Origin: Anaerolineae bacterium
GTDB taxonomy: Bacteria > Chloroflexota > Anaerolineae > S016-19
Direction: 5' to 3'
DNA: 40,750 bases
NCBI GenBank assembly: GCA_027016315.1
Contig: JALWAP010000053.1
Coordinates: 1 to 40,750 of the forward strand
Numbering within the stretch: position 1 is the stretch's first letter; each line of letters begins with the position of its first letter. Position numbers and translations under genes: made by a program. The notes under the pieces were generated by a model that saw nothing but the letters and a program-made list of their open reading frames with translations, made no database searches and was not told where the DNA came from. Positions 27,200-37,900 of this stretch are shown here, piece after piece.

Positions 27200-29452
27200 A
27201 TGACAGAGAAGTCGCTGCGTGAAGCCGCTCTAGAATACCACTCTTCAGGACGGCCTGGTAAAATTGAAGTCGTGCCGACTAAGCCCATGGTCACTCAATG
27301 GGACCTGGGTTTGGCTTACACCCCTGGAGTTGCTCAGCCAGTTCTGGAAATCGACAAAAATCCCGCTGACGTTTTCAAATACACTGCCAAGGGCAACCTT
27401 GTGGCGGTGGTTTCCAACGGAACTGCCATCCTTGGGTTGGGCAATCGCGGTCCCCTCGCTGCAAAGCCGGTCATGGAAGGAAAAGGGGTCCTCTTCAAGA
27501 GGTTCGCAGACGTGGACGTTTTCGATATCGAAGTAGATTCGACCGACCCGGATGAAATCATCAACGTAGTCCGAGCCATCGCACCGACGTTTGGCGGGAT
27601 CAACCTTGAAGACATAAAAGCTCCTGAGTGTTTTTACATCGAAGAGACACTGAAGAAGATGCTCGACATACCGGTGTTCCACGACGATCAGCACGGGACG
27701 GCGATCATCACCGCCGCGGGCCTGATCAACGCGGTCGAGATCCAGGGCAAAAAGCTGGAAGACTTGCGAGTAGTGGTCAATGGCGCAGGTGCGGCAGGTA
27801 TCGCGTGTGCAGAGCTGTACATCAAGCTGGGGGTCAAGCGTGAAAACATCATAATGCTTGACTCTCGAGGCGTGATATACAAAGGTCGCAAAGAGCGGAT
27901 GAACCCTTACAAGGAACGATTCGCCCACGACACGAAACTTCGCACCCTGGAAGAAGCAATGAAAGGTGCAGATGTATTCCTGGGGCTATCGGTAGCCGAC
28001 GTTGTAACTCCAGAAATGGTGAAGAGCATGGCACCCAAGCCGATCATCTTCGCCCTGGCCAACCCTGATCCGGAAATCCGCTACGAACTTGCCAAAGAAG
28101 CACGCCCGGACGCCATCGTCGCCACAGGGCGTTCCGACTACCCGAACCAGGTAAACAACGTCCTTGGGTTCCCCTTCATTTTCCGAGGTGCACTCGACGT
28201 ACACGCAAGGGCGATCAACGACGAAATGAAACTCGCTGCCGCGCACGCTCTGGCAGCCCTGGCCAGGGAGGACGTACCGGATTCGGTGCTGCAAGCCTAC
28301 GGAGTGGAAAGCATACACTTCGGGCCGGACTACATCATCCCCAAGCCGTTCGACCCACGGGTGCTTCTGTGGGAGGCTCCGGCCGTCGCCAAAGCGGCCA
28401 TGGATACCGGCGTAGCCAGGAAGACAATCGACATCGACGAGTACAAAAAGCAGCTCGAAAGCAGGCTCGGCAAGGGCTGGGGACTCATGCGCGGGATCAT
28501 GGATCGCGCAAAAGCCAATCCAAAGAGGATCGTCTTCCCAGAGGGTGAAAATACGAAGATCCTCCGGGCTGCTGCTCAGATACAGAACGAGGGCTTCGGC
28601 AAGCCGGTGCTCGTCGGCAACAAAGAGACTATCGTGGAGAAGATCAAGACCCTTGGGCTCAAACTCGACGCGGAAATCCACGACCCATCCACGGATCCCA
28701 AGAAAGAGACTTACGCGGAGATGCTTTACACCAAACGCCAGCGCAAAGGCGTTACACAGGCAAGAGCAAGAGACCTGGTAAAACAGCCCAACTACTTCGC
28801 TTCTTTGATGGTGGAAAGCGGCGATGCGGATGCCATGGTCTCCGGCATCACTTACAACTATCCCGACGTAATCCGGCCCGCCCTGCAGGTCGTGGGGACA
28901 CAGAGCAATGTGAGCAAAGTGGCAGGGCTCTACATCATGCTCGTCAAAGACAAAGTCTATTTCTTCAGCGATGCCACCGTGAACATCGAGACAACAGCGG
29001 AAGACCTGGCAGACATTGCGATACTGTCGGCCGGAGTCGCCAGGGAACTCGGGATCGAACCGAGAGTCGCAATGCTGTCTTTCTCCAACTTTGGGAGCGT
29101 GCAACACCCGCTCTCCAACAAAGTCAAACGGGCTGTCGAGATCGTCCGTGAGAAAGCCCCAGACCTGGTTATCGACGGAGAAATGCAGGCCGACACCGCA
29201 GTCGTCGAGGAAATCGTCACCGAGCACTACCCATTCAGCCGGGTGAAGGACGCAAACGTCCTCATATTCCCCGACCTGGAAGCTGCAAACGTGGCCTACA
29301 AACTCCTGCAGAGGCTCGGCGGGGCGGAAGCCATCGGGCCGATCCTCATGGGCATGGGAAAGCCGGTTCACATCCTTCAGACCGGTGCTTCCGTCAGGGA
29401 AATCGTCTACATGGCAGCGTTGGCAGCTCTCGACGCTTCTATCAGGGAATAG
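27200..29452 (+). CDS. maeB: Malic enzyme fused to phosphotransacetylase-like domain (MaeB type)
   Basis: Decarboxylates malate to pyruvate with NAD(P). 750 residues. The malic enzyme domain (about 1-420) has [10 protein letters not shown], metal-site [10 protein letters not shown] and the Rossmann motif [16 protein letters not shown]. The C-terminal phosphate acetyl/butyryltransferase-like domain (about 425-750) starts [17 protein letters not shown] and ends [18 protein letters not shown]. In MaeB enzymes this second domain is usually regulatory, sensing acetyl-CoA or related metabolites, rather than catalytic. AGGAGG lies 6 nt before the ATG. It is followed by citrate synthase, giving a central-carbon gene pair. 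Confidence 0.95.
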   Translation: MTEKSLREAALEYHSSGRPGKIEVVPTKPMVTQWDLGLAYTPGVAQPVLEIDKNPADVFKYTAKGNLVAVVSNGTAILGLGNRGPLAAKPVMEGKGVLFKRFADVDVFDIEVDSTDPDEIINVVRAIAPTFGGINLEDIKAPECFYIEETLKKMLDIPVFHDDQHGTAIITAAGLINAVEIQGKKLEDLRVVVNGAGAAGIACAELYIKLGVKRENIIMLDSRGVIYKGRKERMNPYKERFAHDTKLRTLEEAMKGADVFLGLSVADVVTPEMVKSMAPKPIIFALANPDPEIRYELAKEARPDAIVATGRSDYPNQVNNVLGFPFIFRGALDVHARAINDEMKLAAAHALAALAREDVPDSVLQAYGVESIHFGPDYIIPKPFDPRVLLWEAPAVAKAAMDTGVARKTIDIDEYKKQLESRLGKGWGLMRGIMDRAKANPKRIVFPEGENTKILRAAAQIQNEGFGKPVLVGNKETIVEKIKTLGLKLDAEIHDPSTDPKKETYAEMLYTKRQRKGVTQARARDLVKQPNYFASLMVESGDADAMVSGITYNYPDVIRPALQVVGTQSNVSKVAGLYIMLVKDKVYFFSDATVNIETTAEDLADIAILSAGVARELGIEPRVAMLSFSNFGSVQHPLSNKVKRAVEIVREKAPDLVIDGEMQADTAVVEEIVTEHYPFSRVKDANVLIFPDLEAANVAYKLLQRLGGAEAIGPILMGMGKPVHILQTGASVREIVYMAALAALDASIRE

Positions 29453-29460
29453 GGCAAGAC

Positions 29461-29490
29461 AAAGGGCTCTCGGTTCGAGAGCTCTTTGTT
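29461..29490 (+). terminator. Hairpin after maeB
   Basis: AAAGGGCTCTCG gtt CGAGAGCTCTTTG forms a long stem with one mismatch, followed by a short TT. It probably terminates or attenuates transcription between maeB and the citrate synthase gene. Confidence 0.5.
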
Positions 29491-29539
29491 ACCATAACAA
29501 GCACGAAGGTGTACACAAGATTTACAAGGAGGTCAGACA

Positions 29540-30706
29540 ATGGCAGAACAAAAGAAGTTTTACGGCCAGGAAGAATTTTCCAAAGGCCTTGAGGGAGTAA
29601 TCGCCTGCGAAAGCAAAATCGGTTACATCGATGGGCAAAAGGGCTGGCTGATCTACCGAGGGATCGAGATCGGAGACCTTGCCGAGCACTCCACTTACGA
29701 AGAGACGGCCTACCTGCTCCTGTTCGGCAAATTGCCGACCAGAAAAGAACTCGACGAGTTCAACGAAAAGCTCGTAAGCTACAGAAAGATCGACCCACGT
29801 GTGGCGGAGATTATCAAAGACATGCCACCGAAAGCCCACCCCATGGCTCAACTGCGCACGGCATTCTCCGCCCTTGGCACCTACGAAGACCCGGCCAAGG
29901 TCGACGAATTCGATCTGGAGACCTGGACCGAGCTGGGCATCAAGGCGATATCCGAAATGGCGACCGTTGCCGCACAAGTCGGACGCCTGCGCGCCGGGAA
30001 GCCGCCAGTGGAACCCGACCCCACTCTGAACCACGCGTCGAACTTCTTCTACATGCTAACCGGCCGCAAGCCGAACGAGCTGGAAGCGGACGTAATGAAC
30101 AAAGCGCTCATCCTGCACGCCGACCACGGGCTGAACGCTTCTACGTTCACCGCTATGGTGATTGCATCTTCGCTCTCCGACATCTACTCGGCGATCACCG
30201 GCGGTATCGCCTCGCTGAAAGGCCCGCTGCACGGCGGCGCCAACGAGCGAACTCTGAAGATGTTCATGGAGATCGGCGAGCCGGAAAACGCCAAAGCCTA
30301 CATCGAAGAAAAGCTAGCGAAGAAAGAGAAGATCATGGGCATGGGGCACAGGGTTTACAAAGCCTACGACCCCAGGGCCAGGATACTCAGTTCCTACGCC
30401 GAGAGGCTGGCCAAGCTCTCCGGAAACGAGAAACTCTATCTCATCGCCAAAGAAGTGGAAAAGGTGATGATCGAGCGCCTGGGCAAGAAAGGGATTTTCC
30501 CCAACGTCGATTTCTACTCCGGAATCGTGTACTACAGCCTTGGCATCGATCCCAAGATGTTCACGCCGATCTTCGCCGTCGCCAGAGTCGCCGGATGGGT
30601 TGCGAGGGTACTGGAATACCTGCACGACAACAGGATCTTCCGGCCTCGCGCCGTCTACACGGGACCGCTCAAGGCAGAATACATCCCGATCGACCAGAGG
30701 TCCTGA
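29540..30706 (+). CDS. gltA: Citrate synthase
   Basis: Condenses oxaloacetate and acetyl-CoA to citrate. 388 residues, the length of the smaller bacterial/archaeal-type citrate synthases. Catalytic residues are visible: His in LHADHGLNAST, His in MGMGHRVYKAYDPR, and Asp in FPNVDFYSGIVYYSLG. GPLHGGANE supplies another active-site His. It begins with a short region of residues before the YRGIEIGDLAEHS family motif. AAGGAGG precedes the ATG. Lying next to malic enzyme, it links malate, pyruvate and citrate metabolism. 2-methylcitrate synthase is the main alternative, but no prp genes are near. Confidence 0.94.
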   Translation: MAEQKKFYGQEEFSKGLEGVIACESKIGYIDGQKGWLIYRGIEIGDLAEHSTYEETAYLLLFGKLPTRKELDEFNEKLVSYRKIDPRVAEIIKDMPPKAHPMAQLRTAFSALGTYEDPAKVDEFDLETWTELGIKAISEMATVAAQVGRLRAGKPPVEPDPTLNHASNFFYMLTGRKPNELEADVMNKALILHADHGLNASTFTAMVIASSLSDIYSAITGGIASLKGPLHGGANERTLKMFMEIGEPENAKAYIEEKLAKKEKIMGMGHRVYKAYDPRARILSSYAERLAKLSGNEKLYLIAKEVEKVMIERLGKKGIFPNVDFYSGIVYYSLGIDPKMFTPIFAVARVAGWVARVLEYLHDNRIFRPRAVYTGPLKAEYIPIDQRS

Positions 30707-30725
30707 CAACCTCGAAGAAAAACAA

Positions 30726-30755
30726 GGGCCGGGGAAATCATACCCCGGCCTTTTT
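30726..30755 (+). terminator. Rho-independent terminator after citrate synthase
   Basis: GGCCGGGG aaatcata CCCCGGCC followed by TTTTTC is a classic intrinsic terminator, 20 nt after the citrate synthase stop. It lies between convergent gltA and dnaA and may partly serve the opposite strand. Confidence 0.88.
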
Positions 30756-30775
30756 CGTTCTCATGTGTTCGAAAC

Positions 30776-32263
30776 TCATCCTAAAATGTCGGCAACCTCC
30801 CGCAATACCTCCTCACGTTCCACATCCGTCACCAAAGGAGCCTGCGCCGGTGCCTCACGGATGATCGACCGTATCTCCAAAAGCTCACGCTTGATATCGG
30901 CATTCCCCTCCAGCTCCCTCGCAATTTTCTGACATGCGTATTTCACCGTGGCGTGGCTCCGCCCGCCGAGCAGTTCACCTATTCTCGTAAGCCTCAATCC
31001 CATATCCTCCCGGAGAATGTACATGGCCATCTGGCGCGCCTTGGATACGGAAGCTCGCCTCGACTTGCCCTCGATCTCCCCCACCGGCACACCGTAGAAA
31101 TCGGAGACGGCAGATAGGACTGCCCCTGGCTGCATGGAGCGCCGCGACATGCCGTCAACGAAAGGAGCAATCGCCCGCTGCACAATCTCCATGGTGATCT
31201 CCTGCCGCAGGAATTTGGCATGCGCCACCACGTAGTTCACAACTCCGGAAAGCTCCCGTATCCCGGTTATCGGCGCTTCAGCAATCGCTGTGAGCACGTG
31301 CTTGCCCACGTCCACCGAATGTCTGGAAAACAGGTGCTCGAGCAACTCTGCCCGTTCCGCCGCGTTCGGAGCATTTATGTAAACAGTCAACCCTCCGCTC
31401 AGCATGGACGAAAGAGCTTCGTCGAGTCCAACGGTTTCATAAGGATGGTACAAGCTGGAAGCAATGACCAGACCCCCCTGCTCCGCTATCGAATTCACCG
31501 TGTGGAAGAACTCTTCCTGACTGCTCTCCTTCCCCGCCAGAAAATGCAGGTCGTCTGCTATCAGGACATCCAACTCCCTGAAACGCTTGCGAAACTCGCC
31601 AGTCTGCTTTTTTCGAATAGCGAGGATCAGCTGATTTGTAAACCCTTCTGCAGTTATGTACAGTGAATTGACTCCTGCGTCGGTCAAGAAGCCATGAGCA
31701 GAGCGCAATAGCGTCGTCTTGCCCAACCCGACGCCGCCGTAGATCACCAAGGGGTTGTAGGGGCTTGGCTGTCTCGTCGCTGCAAATTCCTTTACGACGG
31801 TTGTCAGCGACGCAAACGCCATCCTGTTGAAATCGGAGACGACGATATCTGAAAAGTGCCGGGCAGCCTCCGGTTTGGCGCTTTTGGCACCTACTGAAAG
31901 CAAGGGCACATCGTAATCGGGCTGCTCCTTCTGCTGAGATTTTTCCCCGGTGGAAACGACATACCTCACTTCTACCTGCCGGTGAGCTACTTCCGTCAAA
32001 ACCCGATGAATCCTTCTATGAAGCTTGCTCTCGAGCCATCCTTTCGTGTAAGCGTTAGGAACGCCTATGATGAACAGGCCATCTTCCTCACCCAGAAGGT
32101 ACGCATCGCCGAGCCACGTATCGAACGTGGCCCTCGGAAGTTGGACCTGGAGCTTACCAAGAGCACGTTTCCAAATTTCGGCAGAGTTCAATCTGTTCTC
32201 CATGACCGCATTGACGTTAAGAACGCGCAAATGATGCCTTCCGCCCAGCCAGTCGAGCAGCAC
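30776..32263 (-). CDS. dnaA: Chromosomal replication initiator DnaA
   Basis: AAA+ initiator that binds DnaA boxes and opens oriC. 495 residues from GTG 32263, or 475 from ATG 32203. Domain I (SAEIWKRALGKLQVQL ...) begins right after the ATG. Domain III has Walker A GGVGLGKT and Walker B VLIADDLHFLAG. Domain IV carries the DNA-binding signature GGRSHATVKYACQKI. The GTG has a strong AGGAGGGGGAG upstream, while the ATG has no visible ribosome binding site, so the longer form is preferred despite its 20 extra residues. dnaN and recF are not adjacent. Confidence 0.95.
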   Translation of the reverse strand: MLLDWLGGRHHLRVLNVNAVMENRLNSAEIWKRALGKLQVQLPRATFDTWLGDAYLLGEEDGLFIIGVPNAYTKGWLESKLHRRIHRVLTEVAHRQVEVRYVVSTGEKSQQKEQPDYDVPLLSVGAKSAKPEAARHFSDIVVSDFNRMAFASLTTVVKEFAATRQPSPYNPLVIYGGVGLGKTTLLRSAHGFLTDAGVNSLYITAEGFTNQLILAIRKKQTGEFRKRFRELDVLIADDLHFLAGKESSQEEFFHTVNSIAEQGGLVIASSLYHPYETVGLDEALSSMLSGGLTVYINAPNAAERAELLEHLFSRHSVDVGKHVLTAIAEAPITGIRELSGVVNYVVAHAKFLRQEITMEIVQRAIAPFVDGMSRRSMQPGAVLSAVSDFYGVPVGEIEGKSRRASVSKARQMAMYILREDMGLRLTRIGELLGGRSHATVKYACQKIARELEGNADIKRELLEIRSIIREAPAQAPLVTDVEREEVLREVADILG

Positions 32264-32384
32264 AAAACTCCCCCTCCTGCTCTCCTGGCTTGCAGAGTCA
32301 AAAGCTTTCTATAGATTTTTCTACGAATGGACCATTTCGGTAGGCTGGAGGCATGTCAGCGCTACCCTGTCGATGGTAGCTGCC

Positions 32385-32412
32385 ATTATACATGAGGCTT
32401 TCAGGCAAGCAA
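32385..32412 (-). promoter_or_regulatory. Promoter for dnaA
   Basis: On the minus strand TTGCTT (32412-32407), a 16-bp spacer and a perfect TATAAT (32390-32385) lie about 120 bp upstream of the GTG start. Confidence 0.5.
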
Positions 32413-32617
32413 GGCGGTCGCCCGTTTGAGAAAGGCTTGCCGGAGCACACATACCTTCACGCCGATTCAAAAGCTATACCCTTATATGCCGACAGATAGG
32501 GAATGTCCAAATGTTGTACTCCCGTCTCAGTAAAGTTTAAAACCCAAGATCTGCGGCGATTTAAGATTTACGTAACTCGATACAGCCGGCGACACCGAGC
32601 TTCTCGGCCAACCGCAT

Positions 32618-32646
32618 TTGACACGCGGACTTTCGATTGCTATACT
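32618..32646 (+). promoter_or_regulatory. Strong promoter for the tRNA operon
   Basis: A perfect TTGACA (32618-32623), a 17-bp spacer and TATACT (32641-32646) lie 36 bp before the first tRNA. This is the best promoter match in the window, as expected for stable RNA. Confidence 0.85.
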
Positions 32647-32682
32647 GTTGAAGCCAGCGAGGTAGTTTCGAGGATATCTCGT

Positions 32683-32775
<93 letters not shown>

Positions 32776-32794
32776 AAGGTTGGCAACGGAACAC

Positions 32795-32886
<92 letters not shown>

Positions 32887-32893
32887 CCTACAA

Positions 32894-32966
32894 GCCCCAG
32901 TAGCTCAGTGGATAGAGCGCCTCCCTGCGGAGGAGGAGGTCACAGGTTCAAATCCTGTCTGGGGTA
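32894..32966 (+). tRNA. tRNA-Arg (anticodon GCG)
   Basis: 73 nt with acceptor GCCCCAG/CTGGGGT, D-stem GCTC/GAGC, anticodon stem CCTCC/GGAGG around loop CTGCGGA, and T-arm ACAGG/CCTGT. Loop positions 34-36 read GCG, so it decodes CGC (and CGU). Most bacteria use an ACG tRNA modified to inosine for these codons, so this is an uncommon isoacceptor. The 3' CCA is not encoded. Confidence 0.92.
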
Positions 32967-32971
32967 CCTGA

Positions 32972-32999
32972 AGGCCGGGCCAGACCCGGCCTTTTCATT
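32972..32999 (+). terminator. Rho-independent terminator after tRNA operon
   Basis: GGCCGGG ccaga CCCGGCC followed by TTTTCATTTTT, immediately after tRNA-Arg. Confidence 0.88.
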
Positions 33000-33010
33000 T
33001 TTCCTCTAGT

Positions 33011-33302
33011 GGGCTGTCAAGCATATTTCAGTTGGTGGCGGATAGGAGAGGCGATGTTTCGCCCTTTTCAAGGCAAATGACTTCATTACCTGTCACACGC
33101 TTTCAGTCATTCTGAGGAGCGTCAGCGACGAAGAATCTTGAGCGCTCTTTTGCCGAACGCCCCTGGCTTATCCAGAGTGTTGCAAGATTCTTCGCCTCGG
33201 CATCGAGCTCAGCGCTGCTGAGCTCTACTGCCTCGGCTCAGAATGACGCATAGTGTCCCTGGGCACGAGAGACATTGCTCACAATCTCTCGCTCGACAAG
33301 CC
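33011..33302 (-). mobile_element. MITE-like non-autonomous element, copy 2 (inverted)
   Basis: The reverse-complement counterpart of the element at 2563-2854, also 292 bp by my count. It starts GGGCTGTCAAGC and ends with the complement of GGCTTGTCGAGC. The inner hairpin GAGCTCAGC gct GCTGAGCTC is conserved. Scattered substitutions separate the copies, so the insertions are not recent. It sits just after the tRNA terminator. No clear target-site duplication is seen (AGT on the left, ATT on the right). Confidence 0.75.
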
Positions 33303-33438
33303 ATTAACCTGATGCTCCTCACCATCGGCATGCAGGGAGAGCAACGTTTGATAACGAAGTTTGTCGCGAGGTCAAGGATGGAGCACCGCGCGGCACCTCA
33401 CATGTCCAGTGCCTATGTCAAGGACCCATTTTTAGCTT

Positions 33439-33800
33439 TTAGTACCACTCTGAAAGAGAGAAATCAGGTTGCTTGAGACATGGTGATACTCCACTTAAGG
33501 CATCGTGAGGCCTCACCAAGTTGTACTCCTGCAACCACTCCTCCGTTACCCTACGTACCTCCTCCAGCGTATCAAACAGGTAAGCATCTAACACCTCTTC
33601 CCTGTACGTCCGGTGGAAACGCTCAATGTAGCCATTCTGTGCAGGTTTCCCCGGCTGAATCGAACACCTCGCTGCATCGGAGATGAACTCAGGCCCGTTG
33701 CCTATTCGAGCTTACGAGATATCTCTGTTACAGGCACCCCGGATTCCGCTTCCTTCAGAATCTGGGCATTCTGGCTTTGGCTGTACTTCTTCCGTTTCAT
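33439..33800 (-). pseudogene. IS3-family (IS407-like group) transposase remnant
   Basis: The minus strand from ATG 33800 reads the start of an IS3-type OrfA (MKRKKYSQSQNAQILKEAES) up to ISRKLE and a stop. In another frame it resumes the C-terminal end of OrfB: GPEFIS, then QPGKPAQNGYIERFHRTYRE, then LFDTLEEVRRVTEEWLQEYN and VRPHDAL, ending at the TAA near 33439. The catalytic DDE core between these parts is missing except for the segment around the final Glu. It is therefore a deleted, inactive insertion sequence. Terminal inverted repeats could not be placed by eye. Confidence 0.8.
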
Positions 33801-33868
33801 GACCTTTTCCCCTCACCTCTATTTTGCCGGGTTTCTCTCTTTCTTGCTGGTACTATTACAGGAGCACC

Positions 33869-34901
33869 TCACCTCCCTTTATAGGGGGTCGGGGTTGGGC
33901 GAACAGTGTGAGGAGCCGGCTCTCCGCAATCTTTGTAGTTGTACGCGTTGTGGTACGGCCCTAAGTCGAATGTCTTATAGTATTCTTGTCCATTCCACCA
34001 AAACTCTACAGCCTTGACCCACTGGTTCCTCGCAATCGGGAAAGCCAGGAATGTCCAGCCAGCGCTCTCTCCTGGATGGATAACCGGCTGTTTGTAAAAT
34101 CCCTTTCTGCTTACCCATTGCCACATTATGTCATTTACGTACTCATGGACGCCGTCTGTAATGATCCACCGAGTTGGCTGCCACGGAGGTTTTACCTCCT
34201 CAGAGCCATTGTTCCTTATGTACATATCCACTTGAAAACTTCTATATCCCCAAATTGGATGAAGCTTCCCATCGTCTCCGGTATACCTCCACTCTCTCTG
34301 CTGACATTCGTAGTGTGGGTTCAAAAAAGAGACTTGTAACGTTCTTGCCGACGATTTTCTGACCGGAGGAGGCGTAGGAATGTCTCGTACTACTTCAATC
34401 CCGGTCACGTTACCGCTAACTACCACTAACTTCCTCGATACCCACCCCGTTCCGCCACCCGACAGCCTGATTTCTAACCAAGTTTTGTCCGCGTTCTGAC
34501 CAAAGACCTGAAAACTTTCCCCTTTCTTAATTTTCGCTACAACGGGATATTCAGTTCCTGGCCCCGCTCGTACGTTTAGCACATTAACGATTACTGTCAC
34601 TTCAGGGACTGCCGTAGGTTCCAAGGTCGCTGTGCAAGTTGGCTTGGGTGGTGGCGTTTGGGTGGGGAGAATAGCCGTGGGAGTTGTAGACGAAGTAACT
34701 GTGGCAGCCACGTATGCCGTCGGAGACTCCCCTACTTCCGCTCTTAAATGTGGCTGGCTTGTCAAGGTTGCAGCTACGGCCGTCTGTGCTACCTGCGCCA
34801 CAACCGTTGGGTTCGGGGTTGCCTCTTTGCTACAGGATGATAAAGTAAAAAAGGATGCTTAGGAAAGCAACCGATACAAAAATCCGTGCATCATGTTTCA
34901 C
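33869..34901 (-). CDS. SH3-domain lipoprotein with apparent frameshift in the signal peptide
   Basis: The open frame (33869-34801) encodes a Thr/Pro-rich linker, a bacterial SH3 domain (VLNVRAGPGTEYPVVAKIKKGE, about residues 72-125 of that frame) and a C-terminal beta-rich domain with WRYTGDDGKLHPIWGYRSF. Upstream, GTG 34901 with GAGGAGG (9 nt spacing) starts MKHDARIFVSVAFLSILF, a fine signal peptide that soon hits a TAG. If one T is removed from the T6 run (complement of 34847-34852), the frame becomes ...SILFTLSSCSKEATPNPT, a lipobox joined in frame to the main ORF. The gene was therefore built as an exported lipoprotein, but here has a one-base shift (mutation, phase variation, slippage or sequencing error). 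It lies 26 bp after the DUF499 gene in the same direction. Confidence 0.7.
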
Positions 34902-34927
34902 GATACTTAACCTCCTCTGGCTGGCGC

Positions 34928-37900
34928 TTACTCAATTTTTTCTACTCCCATCTGCCGGAGAGTTTCTTCCACTTTGTCCTTGTACTCTTGCTCGCTTATT
35001 TGTCCATCGGACACCTGGATTGTTACCTCCAAACGGTTGAACTTAGCCTGAAGGAAGTACAATAGCCCCAACAGGTCAGACACCTTGCCCTTGGGCACCA
35101 CGAGCCTTAAGTGGAAACTACTCAATACCGGTGAAAGCCCCCCGGAAACGAACTTCCCAGGCTCCTCTTCGATTTGCTTCTCGTCTTGTTCACGTTGTTT
35201 GTCAATCGTGCCTTCAGTGATCGGAGAAAGCGTATCGAACTCCCTCCTTTGTGCTTCGCATATCTCGTCCTTGATTATTATTTCACCTTCGATAAGAGCA
35301 ACCATCGGGGACTCCTTGAACGATTGGCAGCGGATTTCCCCATCTTCCAATACCCCAAGGCCGAACAACCCTCGCCGTACACCTTGGGCGATGCTATCGC
35401 GCCAGGCATCCTCACTAACGACGCGCAATGCGCCAGGTGTGCGCGACCAGCTTCGAGCCAGTTGGGCCGTGGAGACATATGCCTGGTCACGCAGGTAGCT
35501 TTCTTTTAAAACCAAGGGCTCCAGCCGTTCCAGAATTTCGTTGTTGGTGCGCAGAATCTCATAAACCTGTTCATCCAAGGGGGTATCCATTCCGTAAGTT
35601 CCCATCCCCATATCCAGCTCGCGCAGGTCGCCCCCCTGTGCTGGGATGTAAACGAACCGGTAGGCGTTACGCACCTGATCGGTGACGTCGTGTTCCAGTT
35701 TGACGAGACGCTCTCGGACATCCTTGCGCTGTTCTGCATTCAGGCGAAGGGTAGTGTCCCGCTCAATAGAACGCAACGCGGCATATCGACGCAGTAGCCG
35801 CTGTAGGGCTAAGTGCTCGTGCTCCATCGGGGCCAGGAAGAACAAAGTGTTCCGATGCACGCGCGGTGTTTGGCCTTTTTTCTCAAGGAACCGACGCATC
35901 TTCTGCTGGTCGCGTTGGCGGAAAATCAGCAATTTGAGTTCCGGCGTGTCCGCGATGTCATTCTCACTCTCCGGCCAAATATAAACCTTGAATTGACGTC
36001 CGCTCACGCGACGCCTAAGCCGTTCCTGCTCCAGGTTAGCGATTTCCTCAGGTTGAACGTTCTCTTCTCGCATCAACAAAATGCGGTTTAGGTTAGGCTG
36101 ATTGGAAAAGTAAACTTTGCCGTCGGACTGCTGGAGATAGAACAACCGCGTTTTGAGATGCTCCAGGGCTTCGGCCACCACACTGGAGGGGTTCTGGAGG
36201 GTAGTGGCATGGCGTTTGATTTCGCCCAATGTGGCGCCCCGCTCGGTGCCCCCGGAGAAGGAGTACAGGAAGACCGTGGTGGCCACGCGCGTGCCCAGGT
36301 GCAGCCAACGGTACGCGTCGCCCAGTTCCTGATCTACCTTGTGTGCCCCCGCTGTAGCGTCGGTGATGTCGGCAGCGATCACGCTGTCGAATTCAGGACC
36401 GATGTGCTTAAGCAACTCACGGCGAATCTCCGAATCGGCTAGGTCGAAGTCGGCCAGGGTGATGTAGGGCAAGTTGCGCTCCCGCAGGCCGTAAACCACC
36501 AGTGAAAGCAAACGCAACACGCCCCGGGTGCGCTGAAAGGACGTGAAACTGCCCCAACGGTGGTAGAGCACGTCAATGGCGTCGGGCAAGAAGGGGTAGG
36601 AAGCCAGGAAACGATCCCGATACTCGCTGGGCTCCATGCCCGGTGGGAGAAGATTTTCCTTCTCCGCGTAGCGAAGAAATTGCTTCACGATCTGGCGGGC
36701 CGCGGTCTCGTCCACGCGGCTGAACAGGCGGCGACGTATAACGGGGCTGATTTCGTGTTCCTGGACCGGGGTGTAAATCTTCTCCATGCGGCCAAGCACT
36801 TTCTGCATCTGCTGGAAGAGGCGCTCGGCGTTTTCGTCGTAGCGTTCCAGGAGGCTGGAGGGTAGGGTGACCACCAGGCAGGCGCGCTCTAAGGTATCGA
36901 CGGTTTCGGTGAGTTCCTGGAGGAACGCTTGAGTCTGGGCGGCCAGGTTGCTACGACCGACGGTAACGCCTGCTGCTTTAATGGCGTACTCGAGCACTTC
37001 GTCCATGAGAATAAGGACCGGTTGGTGTGCGGCCAACAGCGAGCGCAAGGCTTCTCGACCGGGCGCAGTCTGACCTTTGAAGCCGGACCGCGTGCCAGTC
37101 AACTGCTCGGCCATCACGCCCCACAGGGTATCCTTGTTGGCGTCTAGTACGGTGCCCACAAGCACGACAGTGCGCGCGTTCCACTCGCGCGCCTTGTGAT
37201 ACATGGCGATGAGCGCGTGGGTCTTGCCGCCGCCGAAGGGAGTCTGCACCTGGATGACAGGATCGCCGCCCCCGCCGCTCAAGCGCTTTTCGACCACGGC
37301 AAGCAGGTTGGTCAGGCCTTCGGTGGGATAGGTTTTCTGGAAGAAGCGGGCGGGATCCTGGTACTCGTCCGGCGCCCGACCTTGAAACACTTCCCACAAG
37401 TCTGCAGCGAACACGTCCATGGTCAGACGGCCTTCCAAGATATCGTCATGGGGAATGGCAATGGTGTGGAAGGCTCGCACCACATCGCCGGGCTGTTCCT
37501 GTCTCTCGGTGACGATTTTGCGAGCGTCCTTCAAAGCAGGCCAGCGGTTCTGGATGTACTTCACGGTCTCCCGTGTGTTCAGAGGACGCGTGGTGGTTTG
37601 GACGCGAATGTAAAATTCCTCCCCTTTGGCCCCTTTGAGGAAAACGGGATCCGAGGCAGGTCGCACCTCGATGACATAGACGAGTTTACCATCTACTTCC
37701 TCAAAGCGTCCCTGGATTAGGGGAGCGTACTGGGCACCCAGATGGTCGCTGAGCAAGCTGGCCACGAGCTGTTCGAAGCGGTCGCGCGAGTTCTTCACCA
37801 AGGCCAGGTCTGCGTCAAGGCCCAAGACATTCCCATCGTCTTCGACGCCGATGATCAGGGTGCCGCCGTCGGTATTGAGGAAGGCAGCGATGGTCTTCAG

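Larger units (their letters stand above)
32264..32682. other. Intergenic region upstream of dnaA and the tRNA operon
   Basis: About 420 bp separating divergent dnaA and tRNA genes. It holds the two promoters listed. I looked for clusters of TTATCCACA-type DnaA boxes on both strands and found none; the nearest is TTATACATG near 32387, which overlaps the dnaA -10. An origin is therefore not supported here. Confidence 0.55.

Noticed and set aside
27986-29371. 461-aa minus-strand ORF
   Set aside because: Antisense to maeB, whose motifs are unambiguous.
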